A stretch of 64,000 nt of DNA. Origin: Fragum whitleyi. Its lineage: Eukaryota > Mollusca > Bivalvia > Cardiida > Cardiidae. A model generated the notes under the pieces. That model was given only the letters and a program-made list of their open reading frames with translations, had not been told where the DNA came from and did not search any database. The stretch covers positions 72,468,948 through 72,532,947 of the forward strand of contig OX411543.1 in assembly GCA_948146395.1 (NCBI GenBank), written 5' to 3'. Every line of letters begins with the position of its first letter. The first letter of the stretch is position 1. Below are positions 50,120-62,500 of this stretch, in pieces. Both the position numbers and the translations under genes were made by a program.

Positions 50120-53100
50120 TTAAGTATGCATCTATTTTGTAAGCTTCCGTAAAAAAGTGGTCGCAAAAAGTGGTCCCGTAAGATATCCATTAAGTATTGG
50201 CAAATCTTTACATTCTTTGCTTCATAATATTAAATCATAAGATATGAAGGGAGTATTTGTTGATTTCATGGAGGAATGAAACTAAAACCCTATATATGAG
50301 TCCGCTTCGTATGTTCATTCAGTTAGATTAGGCTTTTAGTTTCATACCTCAATGAAATCAACGAAAACTCTCTTCATCTCTTTAATGCAAATGATTCATT
50401 GTATCGTTTTACTTATCCTAGATTAAAAAGAAGAACTCTGTTTTGTGGTAATCCAGTTATGGATAATTCTGAAATGAATTTACACTGTCAAAGGTTGCCA
50501 TTACTGCTTGAAAACATATTACCGGGTAATACAAACTTTTTTTCTACAGCTTAGTTAAGCCGTAGTTAAAACGCCTTGGTAGCCATATGGTATCACAGTT
50601 TATAAAAGAAATCAATGATTGCGGTAGTTGTCCTGTGACAATCTCCTTGCTGTATTTAGAATCTTATGTACCGGTTTGCCACTGGGTCCCTTTGTCCATC
50701 AATAAGCTTGCAGACTTCACATCTCACCTGAGCAGCACAAAGGGCTCAAGGTAAGCTATTGCGATCATGCTGTGTTGGTCATCTGTCATACGTTCTGTGT
50801 CTTTCTTCAACATCCTGTGTGTACACTACAGACTATATTTATAGATCAACTATAAAGAAACTTGGTCAGATTTCTTGTATCTTTAAGATTTTTTTGTCTC
50901 ATTAAGATCTTAGACTAAGTCAAAATTCGGTCAGTTGGGTCAGAAACTCGGACAAAGGGTCGAATTTTGGACAAACCTCATGTTTCAGCAGAGGCCTAGT
51001 TTTGATTAAATGTTCAGAGAATCTTGTCAGAAAGATTATCCTTATTGTGCTATAATGAATTTGAATTAAGTCCAAAATTGGTTTAAAACTATTTCTCAGG
51101 GTCGAAACTTAGAAAAGTCTTGTGTACATATGAGGTCACATTTACGGCACAACTGGCTTGAAACTTGCTCCGAATTTTGCAACTGTTGAAACAATGCCCT
51201 GGGTGCTTTAAGGCCAAGAGGCAGCTTCCATACCCATAACAACATGTCTTGAAACTTTGTCAAAATACTTAAATGCCTACATACTATCCTGTCCGAGTTC
51301 AAACCGGGTTGAAAAAATATAGGGCATTTGAGTTGTTTAAGCTGTGTGCTACAAGAAGGTTTGTTATTCATCGTTGAAAATAGGAAAGCCCAAACGCAAG
51401 TGCGGCAAATGCATTGTAATTATGGAGACGACAAGATTTGTAAACCTGATTTAGTATAGAAGTACAAACGCCGTATGGTCTGGATACGATGGATGTCGAT
51501 AGACGACCTTGGAATGATGCGAACTTATCATCGTGCGGTTGTTACGACTACCGCATATTTACGGCCGTAAGATTTTGAAGTTCTTTCAAACTATTCAATA
51601 AAAGATATCTCGAGTGTCCTCGAAACCATTCATTGATCGGAATTCGAGTGAAGCCACTTAGGACTTTAGAGCTTAGGGCACCGTTGATTGATTTGCAAAC
51701 TAAGCTTTCGTTAATCGATCGCTGAATACACGTCTTTACCTCCGACACGCCAGAAAAATCGTTCGTTGGCGATTTATACGTAACTACAGCTTGAATAACA
51801 TCTAGTAGATACGTTTAAGTCTCCCGCCTACGAAAATAGACAAAATAGTACTAAATGATGGAGTTCAACATTTTCCCTCCGGTGTTATGAATGATTTGAT
51901 TGGCCTATCAATTTTTGATTGACAGCAGCGATCTGTCAATTTCAGCGTTACGACGTACGTAAAACCGAGCATCGTATTCAACTTCCGTTGTATGGAAACG
52001 GTGGGGCGAGATATATCGAGTTTATATCCGTCGAAATGTGAACAAGGCTTAACTAAGAAAGAGGTACTAAACTGCTCATTCGTGCGTGTTTCCATTCATT
52101 TTCAAATAGGCCCGAATACCTCAGTCAGCAAAGCGTTTGGCTTTGAGATTTGTGTTTCTGATGTCCATACCTGGAACTACTATGCTAATATCCATCCGAC
52201 ATTAGATAAATGTCATTGTTACACACGTCGTAAGTTCACTCCCACAAGTTGCAAATAATATATGCGATTGGCAGATGGTTGCTCGGATGAAATGAGTCCA
52301 GCGTTCAGGATAACTATGCACAATTGAGCGCCACAAGTTTGAAACATGCAAAAGATACCATCTACTTGCTTGTCCGTGGCGCTCAAATGTGATTTGTTAA
52401 CCTGAGCGAAGAAGTAGCTTTTCTGGTGTTCGAAACGACAGACATTGTAGGTAGGCGAAACAGATGATGCGAAATAAATAACGAGGGGCAAATAATCTTG
52501 AAATAATCTTAATCACTCACCCATTTCTTACTAGAAAACAATTATTCTTTCTCTTAAATTGTGAAAATTGGACGAACTGTAATTTTGTGACAAATTTACT
52601 TAAAGCGCGCCATTTTGCACTTGATTAATTACATGTAGCATCATCATCATGACGTCATAAAAATTTGCTGGGCTCCGCTCAGATATCGATAAATCGAGTG
52701 AAACGAATTAAAGAATGATTCTTATTCTTTTTTAATAATTTCACTGGTTTGGTGGTGAGATGATCAAGCGAGTATCTACAGTTGATTCCCTTTTTAACCA
52801 TCAAAAGGTATTTTAAAACAAAATACAATGTACGTTCAGCAATTTCCAAAGTTAAATGTAAATATTTTATCAAAGAAAAACTCTAGTTGTTTTAAAACAG
52901 ATTAGAATTATTTGATAAAATCCAGCCGCGATAAAAGAAAAAAAAAAACTTTAAATTTTCTCTTCAAGTTCTCGATAAATGTTTAGGTGTCCGACCAACC
53001 TTTTCTAAATATAGAATATACGATTTATTTAAGAATTTTTAGATCAATTCTTTTTTATTGGCAAAATAATTTTTGGAGCGTTCATTGACTTTTTGTTGGT
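50120..53100. other. Intergenic stretch, no gene or clear repeat
   Basis: It contains a head-like fragment of the tandem-array elements at about 50725-50850 (AAAGGGCTCAAGGTAAGCTA then TTGCGATCATGC). Overlapping plus and minus frames at 51548-52491 lack splice sites, domains or composition bias and are not believed. Confidence 0.4.
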
Positions 53101-53345
53101 TAAATAACTTGTTTAAAAGTTGCGTCTACCGCTTTCCGCTATTTGCGATCGAGCTACGACTGCCCTGACCCAGTCGCACATTTTAGCCCGATTTCTGCGA
53201 TAATCGCGAGAGATCGCAAGAGGAAAAAAATCTGCGATTTTTAGTAAAACGCAAAAGATGTCGTAAGTCGGTCTCACGATAATCCTGCGACAAATCTTGT
53301 CGTACGACGTTTAGTAAAACGGGGCCCAGGCCCTGTGTTTAGAGG
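53100..53345 (-). repeat. GGGGCCCGTTTTAC-type repeat, right orientation
   Basis: It ends TTTAGTAAAACGGGGCCCAG and contains CGATTTTTAGTAAAACGCAA and ATAATCGCGAGAGATCGCAA palindromic pieces. It pairs with 45650-45845 in inverted orientation. Confidence 0.5.
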
Positions 53346-54324
53346 TTAAGATGGGTTAAACTTATCCTATAACAGCCTTTGAAAAAACTAGACATTGAGA
53401 TTTTATTACATATTTTCAATAATGGACCTCTTTTTCGGGGACGGCTGCCAGGTTAAATCACCGTAAACGAACTCGATTAATACGTTTCTTTGCGTTCTTA
53501 CTGCTATGGAAGACTTTGTTTTATTTTCGATTAAACGAATTGGCCTATATTTCTTCCGATTGAAACACCTACAACTTAGTAGCTAATTTGTTTGTAATCG
53601 TTTTATTTCTCAACTCATTTAGCTCTCACAGTACATGGAATTGTTTGGAAATATTATTTTGAGATCTTATATTCCATGCTAAGCATTATCAAAACGAATA
53701 TGCCAAGCCATACATTAATACTCTATGTACGGTAAATTCGTCGCCGGGAATAAGTTGTCGTGAATACGGCCATATCAAACAGCTGCAGTTAATATATTTT
53801 GCATGGTTAATTCTGGCTCAGTACATCATGTGCAAAAATCTCTCATTTAGCCAAAACTGATTGGAACTTAAGCTTTTTAGCGAGAAATTTTACAAAATTT
53901 TTCACTAAATTGCATTTTGCTTTGAGATTTTTCTCTCAATAAGCCAGTTTCAATGAGATTTCTGGCAGAAAAACGAGAGAATCTCTCAATATCTAACCCC
54001 AAAGTGCTCCCTGATTTTGTCACTAGCTTAACTAATTTATTCAATACTAATTTAGAAGAATGTGCTTGGTAGAAAGCTACAACCGAATCATTACTCATTT
54101 TTCACGATATGAGTAGATGAAAAATAGATTGTCAAAAACACCAACTAATAACCAGCACAATTTGTGTGAAAATCGTCTAAATGGGTGTTAGTGATGTCAT
54201 TTTACAGACATATTTATCACCCAACTGTCACATTGAAATTGTCTTAAATTATGATAGATCTATACCTTCTTGGAAAATTTGGACTTGTCCAAATTTAAAG
54301 AGATTGCGGTCGATTATGATTTTT

Positions 54325-54450
54325 TTTAAACGTAGAAAACGTTGTTAAAAAGGGAGAAATTACTTTTTAGAGGCAATTTCTTCTATTTCCACAGTTTTTC
54401 TCAAGTATAAAATGGGATGTTATACCAAAGGATTGTAGTGGGAAGAGTTA
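54325..54450. repeat. Hairpin MITE family A, degenerate copy
   Basis: AAAACGTTGTTAAAAAGGGA, GAAATTACTTTTTAGAGGCA and ATTTCTTCTATTTCCACAGT form a degenerate family hairpin; the right end is GAAGAGTTAA-like. Confidence 0.55.
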
Positions 54451-54735
54451 AAATGCAGCAACGTGTAGCTCCGGATCTTTCGGAAATTTAGACTGGTTCA
54501 GTATAAAAGAAAATACACATTAAAACATTCGAAAAATACTTTTATACTTATTCTACAAAATATCAACGGGCTTAGGAATTTTTATATGAAAAAAATCTCA
54601 TTTGTCTTTCTCTTTTCCACCTTCCCTTTTTCATTCACTGACCCATCAGTTGAAGAGAGACCATCTGGGCAGCGCGTAAAATGTTGATTCTAATCAGACT
54701 ATACAGAATGTACAGGCTTACTAGGCTGTCAATTA

Positions 54736-55562
54736 TTTACCCTTGTCATGCTGAATAAAATCATTGGTTTAAAAATATTTTATTGGTGAAAAGTGTATAC
54801 AGAATTTCATAATACAGAATAAAAATTCAATTGGATTAGAACGAAAGCAAAGCTTATTGAGTTCTTTTCCAGTGGGATTTCAAAGGGTCAGATGACATAT
54901 TATTCACATAAATACCTAAGGAATAATTATCATCACTAAATGGTTTTAAGTTTTAAAGTGATAAGCGACCAAAGCACCCTAGCAACATCTCATACACTCT
55001 ATATGAGATGGAATTACTATACCTTGGCAACATCATCAGTGATCAAAGATGAATAATTAATTTACGGAAAAAATAATTAATTTAGAATGTATAGAGAATT
55101 TAGGATCCAAGCATGTTCATAGTGGTAAATGGGTAAAATAAATGTTGAAGTAGAACGCTTCTTATATTTGATTTAGGAATAACATGAGATGATGAAATAT
55201 TTAATACAACGTTAGATATTAAATCCGCCACTTCAATTTTACAAACAAGTGGACTTCTGAAAAGATCTATATCATTATCTAAAGTTAGTCTGTCATCTCT
55301 ACCTAACAATACATTTAGACTGACCAGGGTGAATTTTGAAACGTTATTGAATAATCTTAAGCGAATTCCTCTATAAAATCTACAATCAAAGAAAAATCTT
55401 TGCAAAATGAAAGTAAAATAAGTGCTAAAAGCACTAGAAGTTACTAAATATGAGTGAGTATTGATTTCGGAAATGATCAGACTGCACATATGTGCAGGCT
55501 GATCTTTGTCTATACCTCCTGTCAAAGCAGGAATATACAGGGTTCAGCATGACAAAGGTTAA
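54736..55562 (+). repeat. MITE family B, copy 3, split by an insertion
   Basis: The left end TTACCCTTGTCATGCTGAAT breaks off at about 54762 and the family sequence resumes at about 55393 (AAAATCTTTGCAAAATGAAA), ending at GGTTCAGCATGACAAAGGTT/AA. About 630 bp of foreign sequence lies between, bordered by AAAATC on both sides, a possible target-site duplication. Confidence 0.75.
54763..55392 (-). mobile_element. Insertion in the MITE, possible 3' fragment of a LINE
   Basis: The minus frame reads about 97 codons (about 55393 to 55103) with a pattern of VLLGRDDRLTLDNDIDLF followed by a hydrophobic helix, which resembles the C-terminal end of many mollusc non-LTR reverse transcriptases (LLFG...N..IF..V..FI). 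The resemblance is weak and from memory of the pattern only. Position inside a MITE with short flanking repeats fits insertion of a 5'-truncated retroelement. Confidence 0.35.
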
Positions 55563-55667
55563 CATCTGGCTAATTTCATAACCAAGAATTATTATTCTAC
55601 ATAAATAACAAGAGCACTGCCTACGGGAGCCTACCCTTGGCTGCTGGATAGGGGATAAAAAATCTGA

Positions 55668-55942
55668 GTGGATGATTGAATGGAGTTTTACGCCGCTTTC
55701 AACATTTTTTCAGTTATATCGCGGCAGCTGGAGCACCTAACAATGGATTCCTGGTATTTCTCTCACCAGTACAACCATCACATCCTTTCCTAGCCTCCAG
55801 CTGCTATCTCACATAGGTCTACGATTGTCATTGGTGCAAGACAAATACTCGGAAATAATGAGTGCCATCGTCGGGGATCGAACCTGGGACCTCTAGATTG
55901 GTAGTCCGACACACTACCAACTGCGCTATGACGGTGGCCTAA
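55668..55942 (-). repeat. tRNA-derived SINE, full-length
   Basis: Minus reading: GTCATAGCGCAGTTGGTAGT (A-box) and GAGGTCCCAGGTTCGATCCC (B-box), the same body as 44452-44727, tail TTGAAAGCGGCGTAAAACTC. The minus frame at 55790-55999 overlaps it. Confidence 0.85.
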
Positions 55943-56484
55943 GTCTAAGTGGAAAAGGGGGCATACTTTGCACAAAATGCATTTAGAAAGACCCCCCATA
56001 TTAGTTTAGATGAATCTTTGATAGTGAACATGTATGCCAAGTTTCAATTGCAAGACAAAAGTAGAAGCAGAGATATCACAAAATGTAAAGGTTTTCACAT
56101 GACATTGTTGACAATGAGAACAATGATAAAACCAATGCTATAACAACACTCAAGTTTTCTACAAAAATAGCTGAGCTTGTTATATGTAAAAAATAAATTA
56201 GAAATCAAGGATGAAAATACAAACACATAGTAAGGTCAGTGGACAATCGCTGATCACGTAGTGCTCAGGTAAGCCAAAAATAACAACTATCATTAGGATT
56301 GATCATGTGAAAACTTTTTAATTCTTCATAATAATAAATCATAGTCCACAATATTATAGAAATACACCACTTAAGACTTCATTAACAAACAAACAAAACA
56401 AGAACAAAATACCTATAATGCACTTGTTGGCGGATATTGGAAAGTTAATATTCCATGATAGGTCATTTAAATTAACATAAATTA

Positions 56485-57833
56485 CAAGAGGACCATGATG
56501 GTCCTATATCGCTCACCTTCGTCTCTTTGACTTCTCCCTTAGCAAAATTAAATACTTGAAAGATCATTAAATTTTTCAAAGAAAAACATAACTCTATTTC
56601 TATGATCGCTGCATAAATTTCTTTCCTTTTCTAAACAAGTTACATGTGACCTGGCCAATATTCTGACCAAGTTTCATAAAGATAAGGCAATATTTGTGGC
56701 CTCTAAAAAGAAAATAGTCAATAAGGCCCCTTTTCCCGTGATATGACATGGATCTTTCCAATTTTAAATATGGTTCATCCTAGTGACCTAGCCATTATTC
56801 TGATCATGTTTCATGAAAATTTAATAGTATTTGTGGCTTCTAGGGGGTAAACAAGAAAATTGTCATTAAGGCCCCTTTTCCCATGATATGGCACGGATCC
56901 TTCCCATTTTCAATAGGGTTCATCTTTGTGACCTGGCCAACATTCTGACAAAATTTCATAAAGATTGGGCCATATTTGTGGTCTCTAGAGTGTAAACAAA
57001 AAATGTCATTAAGGCCCCTTTTCCCGTAATATGGCACAGATCCTTCCCATTTTTGATAGGGATCATCCTTGTGGCTTGGCCAACCTTCTGACCAAATTTC
57101 ATAAAGATTGGGCCATATTTGTGGCCTCTAGGGGGTAAACAAGAAAATTGTCATTAAGGCCCCTTTTCCCGTGATATGGCACAGATCCTTCCCATTTTAA
57201 ATAGGGTTAATCCTTGTGACCTGGCCAACATTCTGACAAAGTTTCATGAAGATTGTGCCATATTTGTGGCCTCTAGAGCGTAAACAAGAAATTTGCAAAT
57301 AAGGCCCCTTTTCCCGTGATATTGCACGGATCCTTCCCATTTTCAATAGGGTTCATCTTTGTGACCTGGCCAACATCCTGACCAAGTTTCATGAAGATTG
57401 GGCCACATTTGTGGCCTCTAGAGTGTAAACAAAAAAATTGTCATTAAGGCCCCTTTTCCCTTGATATGGCACAGATCCTTCCCATTTTCAAAAGGGTTCA
57501 TCCTTGTGACCTGGCCAACATTCTGACAAAGTTTCATGAAGATTGGGCCATATTTGTGGCCTCTAGAGTGTAAACAAAAAAATTGTCATTATGGCCCCTT
57601 TTCCCTTGATATGGCACGGATCCTTCCCATTTTCAATAGGGTTCATCCTTGTGACCTGCCCAACGTTCTGACCAAGTTTCATGAAGATTGGGCCATATTT
57701 GTGGCCTCTAGAGTGTAAACACTAAGATTGTTGACGCCGGACGACGGACGACAGACGACAGACGACGCACGACGGACATTCAATGATCACAAAAGCTCAC
57801 CTTGAGCACGATGTGCTCAGGTGAGCTAAAAAT
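56485..57833 (-). mobile_element. Tandem-array element with ~144 bp units
   Basis: The minus-strand head lies at 57780-57833 (palindromic GAGCACGATGTGCTCAGGTG on plus), preceded by a GACGGACGACAGACGACAGA run. About seven core units show GTCATTAAGGCCCCTT near 56863, 57006, 57150, 57440 and 57585 (period about 144). The distal end is a palindrome, GAGGACCATGATGGTCCT, at about 56488. These are the same end motifs as 12855-13926 but an unrelated core. Confidence 0.75.
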
Positions 57834-58119
57834 CACAGTAGTGAAGAAAGTAAAAAAACCCAAAACATTAAAATATTAATGAAACAACAACAATATAATC
57901 TCTCATGCCTTTTTCACCACATCATTTCCATGTAAAATAAAGGTAGATCAATTGTTACTGAGTGAAATGAAGTGTATTTTATGTCAGTTGACTTCTTTAA
58001 TGATAAATTTTATTACTACTAATGACTGTTCATATCATTTGTTATGGTTTATCATGACAAATATTGCAAAATATGCAATAATACTGAGAAGACTTTTTAA
58101 GACAAGATGTGTTTATGAA

Positions 58120-58270
58120 ACACGAATGCCCCCGTAACAGCTATCTCTCTATAAGGCAAAGGATAAGTTTGGTTAAGTTTTTGGACAGACGGACCGACAG
58201 ACGGACGGACAGACAGACAGACATGAGTAAAACAATATGCCCACAATCTCTCGATACGGGGGCATAAAAA
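58120..58270 (-). repeat. Short GGACGGAC-type element with palindromic ends
   Basis: AATGCCCCCGTAACAGCTAT at the left and GATACGGGGGCATAAAAAGT at the right are inverted, with a GACAGACGGACGGACAGACA run between. It is probably a small relative of the element at 4368-4685. Confidence 0.55.
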
Positions 58271-58689
58271 GTAATGACAAACGGATTTACAAATGGATGA
58301 ATGCTAGGCATAACAATCTTAGGACCATGACACCAACTGTTGCATTTAATCTAGTGAAAATTAAAATCTAATCATTTATTTACAAACCTTTTTTAACTAA
58401 CTTTTTGGGACAAAAATACTTTTGAAAGGGTCATTTATGGAACAGTTGTGCCATGTTTCTTTAAAATTGTCCAAATTGCGTAGGAAATGATTTTCAAAGA
58501 ATTAATTGAGGGAAACATTTTAAAAAAAATCATAGTACTTTGAGAAAATTTTGTCTTTCAATTAATTTATTTGAAATAAAACTTTATATAAAATATTAAA
58601 AACAATGAGTTACCAACGCAATCTTTTATTTTTTATAACATGTGTTGGATGACGAGACTATGACTTCATTTGAAGAGTCACCCTGCACA

Positions 58690-58775
58690 TATCGATGGCT
58701 CAGTGTGAAACAGTTGTAACTGTCATTATGTTCATAAGAAATAATAACTGTTTTGAGCTGTGCCATCAATATATA
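58690..58775. repeat. Hairpin family F, copy
   Basis: CGATGGCTCAGTGTGAAACA, GTTGTAACTGTCATTATG, then AATAATAACTGTTTTGAGCT and GTGCCATCAATATA. The ORF at 58626-58841 is a by-product. Confidence 0.6.
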
Positions 58776-59102
58776 AGACATGGATATCTCTGATAGCTGT
58801 CTTCTATGAAAGACGAGGGTAAAATAAACCATCTCATACATTGCTATCCTTGTTTTCTATAGGGAACAGCGCAACAGATATCCTTGTCATACTATAAATA
58901 AATGTGCACGAGTACTTTTAAAAGACACCAACACTCTGCATAATATTGATTTTTTCTCTTATTATCCCAAAAATGGCAGCATAGATAAACGTTAGAAAAA
59001 GAATCTGTTTCTTGATATTCTTCAAAACAAGCTCATCTTATTCTCATAAAGGTTATTAAGCCAACCAAAGCTCTCTTGATAACATTTTTATTCTAGGCAC
59101 TA

Positions 59103-59346
59103 TTAACCCTTGTCATGCTAAACCCGTAATATTCCTGCTTTAGCAGGAGCTAAAGACAAACAGCAGTCTGCACATATGTGCAGTATGATGTAAGTCTACA
59201 CCACCTGTTTCTCTATTTCTAATCATAATTGTCAATAGATTAGTTTTTAAAAAAAGAAATAACATACAGTTGGTACTTTCAGTGCTTTTTCCCCTTGAAT
59301 TTTATTAAAGTTTTTAGCCAAAATTTATTCAGTATGGCAAGGGTTA
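59103..59346 (-). repeat. MITE family B, copy 4 (reversed)
   Basis: TTAACCCTTGTCATGCTAAA at the left and TTCAGTATGGCAAGGGTTAA at the right, with the interior in reverse order relative to copy 1 (AATATTCCTGCTTTAGCAGG precedes the CTGCACATATGTGCAG palindrome). It sits about 50 bp beyond the AATAAA of the ASB-like gene. Confidence 0.85.
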
Positions 59347-59397
59347 AGACCAGCTTATCACGAGGAAAATCTCAAGACAGATCCTTTTTCTTTTGTC

Positions 59398-59407
59398 TTT
59401 ATTTATT
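59398..59407 (-). promoter_or_regulatory. Candidate polyadenylation signals of the ASB-like gene
   Basis: Two overlapping AATAAA hexamers on the minus strand, 31-40 nt after the stop codon, which would give a very short 3' UTR. Confidence 0.5.
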
Positions 59408-59437
59408 ATAAACTCACACGTAACAATATAACATGGG

Positions 59438-59943
59438 TTAGGAGCACTCTGCATATGTCACATACTTTTCTAACTCCTTTGGTAATCCAAGTTTACTCGA
59501 CTGAACAAAAATCTTTTGACCAAGTCTTTCTCGCACTGCAACACGACAAGTCTCCTTTAAAGACACAGCATTCTCCACAGACAATTTCAGACGATCCATA
59601 AACTCAGCTATATTATTCACTTGATAAACCACATTTTTCAGTTCCTCTCTGACAGCATGTAGATATGTTCGTCTACAATGGACTGATGAAACAGGTAGAG
59701 CGATGCTAAGCAAAATTGTACAAAGATCAGGTCTCTGATTTAGTTGGTTAAAAAGATAACGTCCAGCTTGTGCAGGTGTTAATTGCGTCAAGAGTTGTGC
59801 ACCTGCTCTAATCAGCAGTTTGTACACGGCCAACCGACTATGAATAAGGACTAAATTGTCTTCATTGTTGTTGTTGTTATAGCTACTAGCAGCGTCTGTA
59901 TTGAAGATAGTGTAGCGGAGCTCATTCAATAAAGCTGTTCTAC
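59438..59943 (-). CDS. Last exon of an ankyrin-repeat/SOCS-box (ASB-like) protein
   Basis: A terminal exon opens in phase 1 after the acceptor TTGAAATTTTCAG and encodes 168 residues to the stop at 59438. The C-terminal 40 residues are a SOCS box: SLKETCRVAV fits the elongin-BC box pattern (S-L-x3-C-x3-V) and LGLPKELEKYV is a Cullin-5-box-like segment. The first residues, GRTALLNEL, look like the end of an ankyrin repeat, and KLLIRAGAQL like another. These features suggest an ASB-family substrate adaptor of a Cullin-5 ubiquitin ligase. Upstream ankyrin exons were not found up to the window end. An Asn run (NNNNN, AAC/AAT codons) in the loop may be a polymorphic microsatellite. I cannot say which ASB member this is; other ankyrin-SOCS proteins are possible. 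Confidence 0.75.
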
Positions 59944-60335
59944 CTGAAAATTTCAAATGAAACAGAGGATAATTGTTTGCTTAGTGTATGATTGATTTAA
60001 CTTTCATTGAGTGTACAACTAAAGCTTTCTTTGTCAAGTAGCAGAGCCACAATTGAATATATGGCTTTTTATAATCCATCTTGATTCTGCTGCCTGGAAA
60101 ATTCACCAGTACTTGTGCCGAATGTGTGTGCCAATGCAACAGCAAAGATTGATAGCCGCTCCCCTGAATAAAACTCGGAACATCTTGGTCTAGAGGCCAA
60201 AGCTCTACTTCTAAACCACAGACACCAAGACTAATCACATGTTTTATTAATCAAAGTGCTGTCAGCACTGTAAATCGGACATCATTGAGAGACTGGGATA
60301 GTGCAATAGTTCGCAAATCAAAAGGGCTCAAATTT

Positions 60336-61707
60336 AGACAAGAGGGCCGTTGGCCCTGGGTGCGCTCACCTGAGAAAAAAGCTTCATTACCTAGGTATGT
60401 CCATGCAACCACAGAAAAAAGAGATTTTCACTTATTCAATCAGATAACATTTGAAATAATCCCCCCCCCCCCCCCCTGCTCCTCCCCTGGTCATTATTTA
60501 CTTAAGCTTTTTTCATAGAAGGTCTGTGATCAGCAAATCTATGCCAGATATACAGATTGAGTCTGAGACTTTTAAAGTTTTCTTTAATGACTTGAATAAT
60601 CCATGTCAAATATAAAGGCTGTAGGGATTCAAAATTCTCAACAAAGCACTCCCCCTCCCCGAAGATGCTCTGCACTTGGTGAATCTACAGTCATGATTTT
60701 AGCTAATTCAATTAATGTCCATATGCTGATCATCCATACCAATTTTCAAGTCTGTAGGACTCTTGGTTCATTAGAAGAAGTTTAAAGATTTCAAAAATGA
60801 TCCAAAGTACTACCCCCTCCCCAAGACACTCAGCACCTGGTGACCCAACAGTTCTGATTTTAGCTATTTTTATTAATGTCCATATATTGATCACCCATAA
60901 CAATTTTCAAGTCTGTAGGGTTCCTGATCCAGAAGAAGAATAAGGTTAAAGATTTCAAAATTGATCCAAAGTACTACCCCCTCCCCCCTAATGCTCCGCA
61001 TCTGGCGACCCTACATTCATGATTTTAGCTATTTTATTTTAGATCCATATGCTTATCACCCATGCCAATATTGAAGTCTATAGGGCTCCTGGTTCATTAG
61101 AAGATGAAGGTTAAAGTTACAAAATTTTCACAAAAGTACTACCCCCTCCCCCCTCGTGCCCTCCACCTGGTGGCATTACAGTCAAGATTTTAGCTAATTT
61201 TTATTAAGGTCTATGAGCTTATCCTCCATGCCAATTTTCAAGTCTGTAGGGCTCCTGGTTCCGAAGAAGAAGAAACTTAAAGATAAAAAAATTTAACCAA
61301 AGTACTACCCCCTCCCCCCTGGTGCTCCGCACCTGGTGGCCCAAAAGTTATAATTTTAACTATTTTTATTCAGGTCTATAGACTGATCACCCATGCCAAG
61401 TTTTAAGTCTGTAGGACTACTGGTTGAGAAGAAGAAGAATTTTTAAGATTTTCTTAAAATTTCCCTTTTGTTGCCATAGCTACCAGAGTTTTTCATGGAT
61501 TTCAATTCTTTTAGCTATTTTTGAAGGGGACCACCTAAGCAACATTTCTGTAAAATTTGGAGTTAATTGGCCCAGTAGTTTAGGAGGAGATGTCGTTTAA
61601 AGAAATTGTTGACGGACGCCGGACGACGACCGACGACCGACGGACGGACGCCGGACGAAAGGTGATCACAATAGCTCACATGAGCACTTCGTGCTCAGGT
61701 GAGCTAA
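60336..61707 (-). mobile_element. Tandem-array element with ~165 bp units
   Basis: The plus-strand left end GAGGGCCGTTGGCCCTGGGT is palindromic; about six core units recur, marked by AGTACTACCCCCTCCCC-type blocks near 60643, 60808, 60973, 61137 and 61302 (period about 165). The right end has CGACGGACGGACGCCGGACG then ATGAGCACTTCGTGCTCAGG (palindrome). It is the same structural class as 56485-57833. A C run of about 19 lies at 60460-60478. Confidence 0.75.
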
Positions 61708-61829
61708 CAATAAAAGTTGGTAAAATCTTTGCCCAATTTGTGAGTTTTTTGTCTTAATACTCCATCTTTTCGAGGACATCGCCAGCTCATCCAACCTCGT
61801 GGGTCCAATTTTGAAAGTTTGCTGATTTG

Positions 61830-62500
61830 AGAGCCCTCTGCTAGTCTAAATTATTTCTTAGCAGATTTTTTACGTTGTTATAATGAGCACGCGCCAAGCC
61901 AAAAGCTTGTCTGTTAATATTATTCCTCTCTCTATAGAGTTTAAAAGCCTGTTTAGCAACAAACATTTTTCATTTAACTATTTACAATTTTGATTACCAA
62001 CATGTTTGTATTTCAAGCATTGGGTTTTCCCAAATACTATAAATGCATTTTCCCTCAAGAAACACGTGAAATCGCCAACTATGCTATTTATATCTTTGGT
62101 TTCTGACCAATCGATTAAATCTAGCAGCACTCTATAATTATTCATGAGCTGTTCTAAAAATAGATCGCTCTTACTGCTATCCTATATCAGTTTATCGTAT
62201 GTTTTTGTCGGTTTATTTGTTGTTGAATAATTTTTCTTTATACTTAAATTTGAATTTATTGAAAATAGGATTGGAGTGTGATCAGAGTGCTCATTGAAAT
62301 CAAATATTTCAACATTACAAAATTATTTCTATTTGTTAACACATAGTCAACAGTACTCATTCTACCAGTAAACTTCCCATGCTCCCTGTTTGAGTGCAGA
62401 CGACTATTGACCAATGACAAACAACTTAATTGACACATTTCGAGCAGACGATGTCCATTTGCATCTACCACGTGGTCTGAATTTACGCATGGGGTTTGAC
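61830..62500 (-). pseudogene. Degenerate non-LTR retrotransposon (LINE) endonuclease fragment
   Basis: The minus frame encodes ANGHRLLEMCQLSCLSLVNS then a GKFTGRMSTVDYVLTN stretch, the standard late part of the APE-type endonuclease of CR1/Jockey-like LINEs. After a frameshift near 62300 the sequence continues as NEHSDHTPILFSI, the conserved SDH catalytic motif. The region beyond (to about 61830) has stops and resembles the linker before the reverse transcriptase. Both the 5' part and the polymerase are missing: a dead fragment. Confidence 0.75.

Noticed and set aside
51992..52491. Overlapping plus and minus frames of 88-90 codons
   Set aside because: Mutually overlapping on opposite strands with no supporting signals.
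59981..60238. 85-codon minus frame upstream of the ASB-like exon, a possible further exon
   Set aside because: It shows no ankyrin pattern and no clear donor in phase with 59943.
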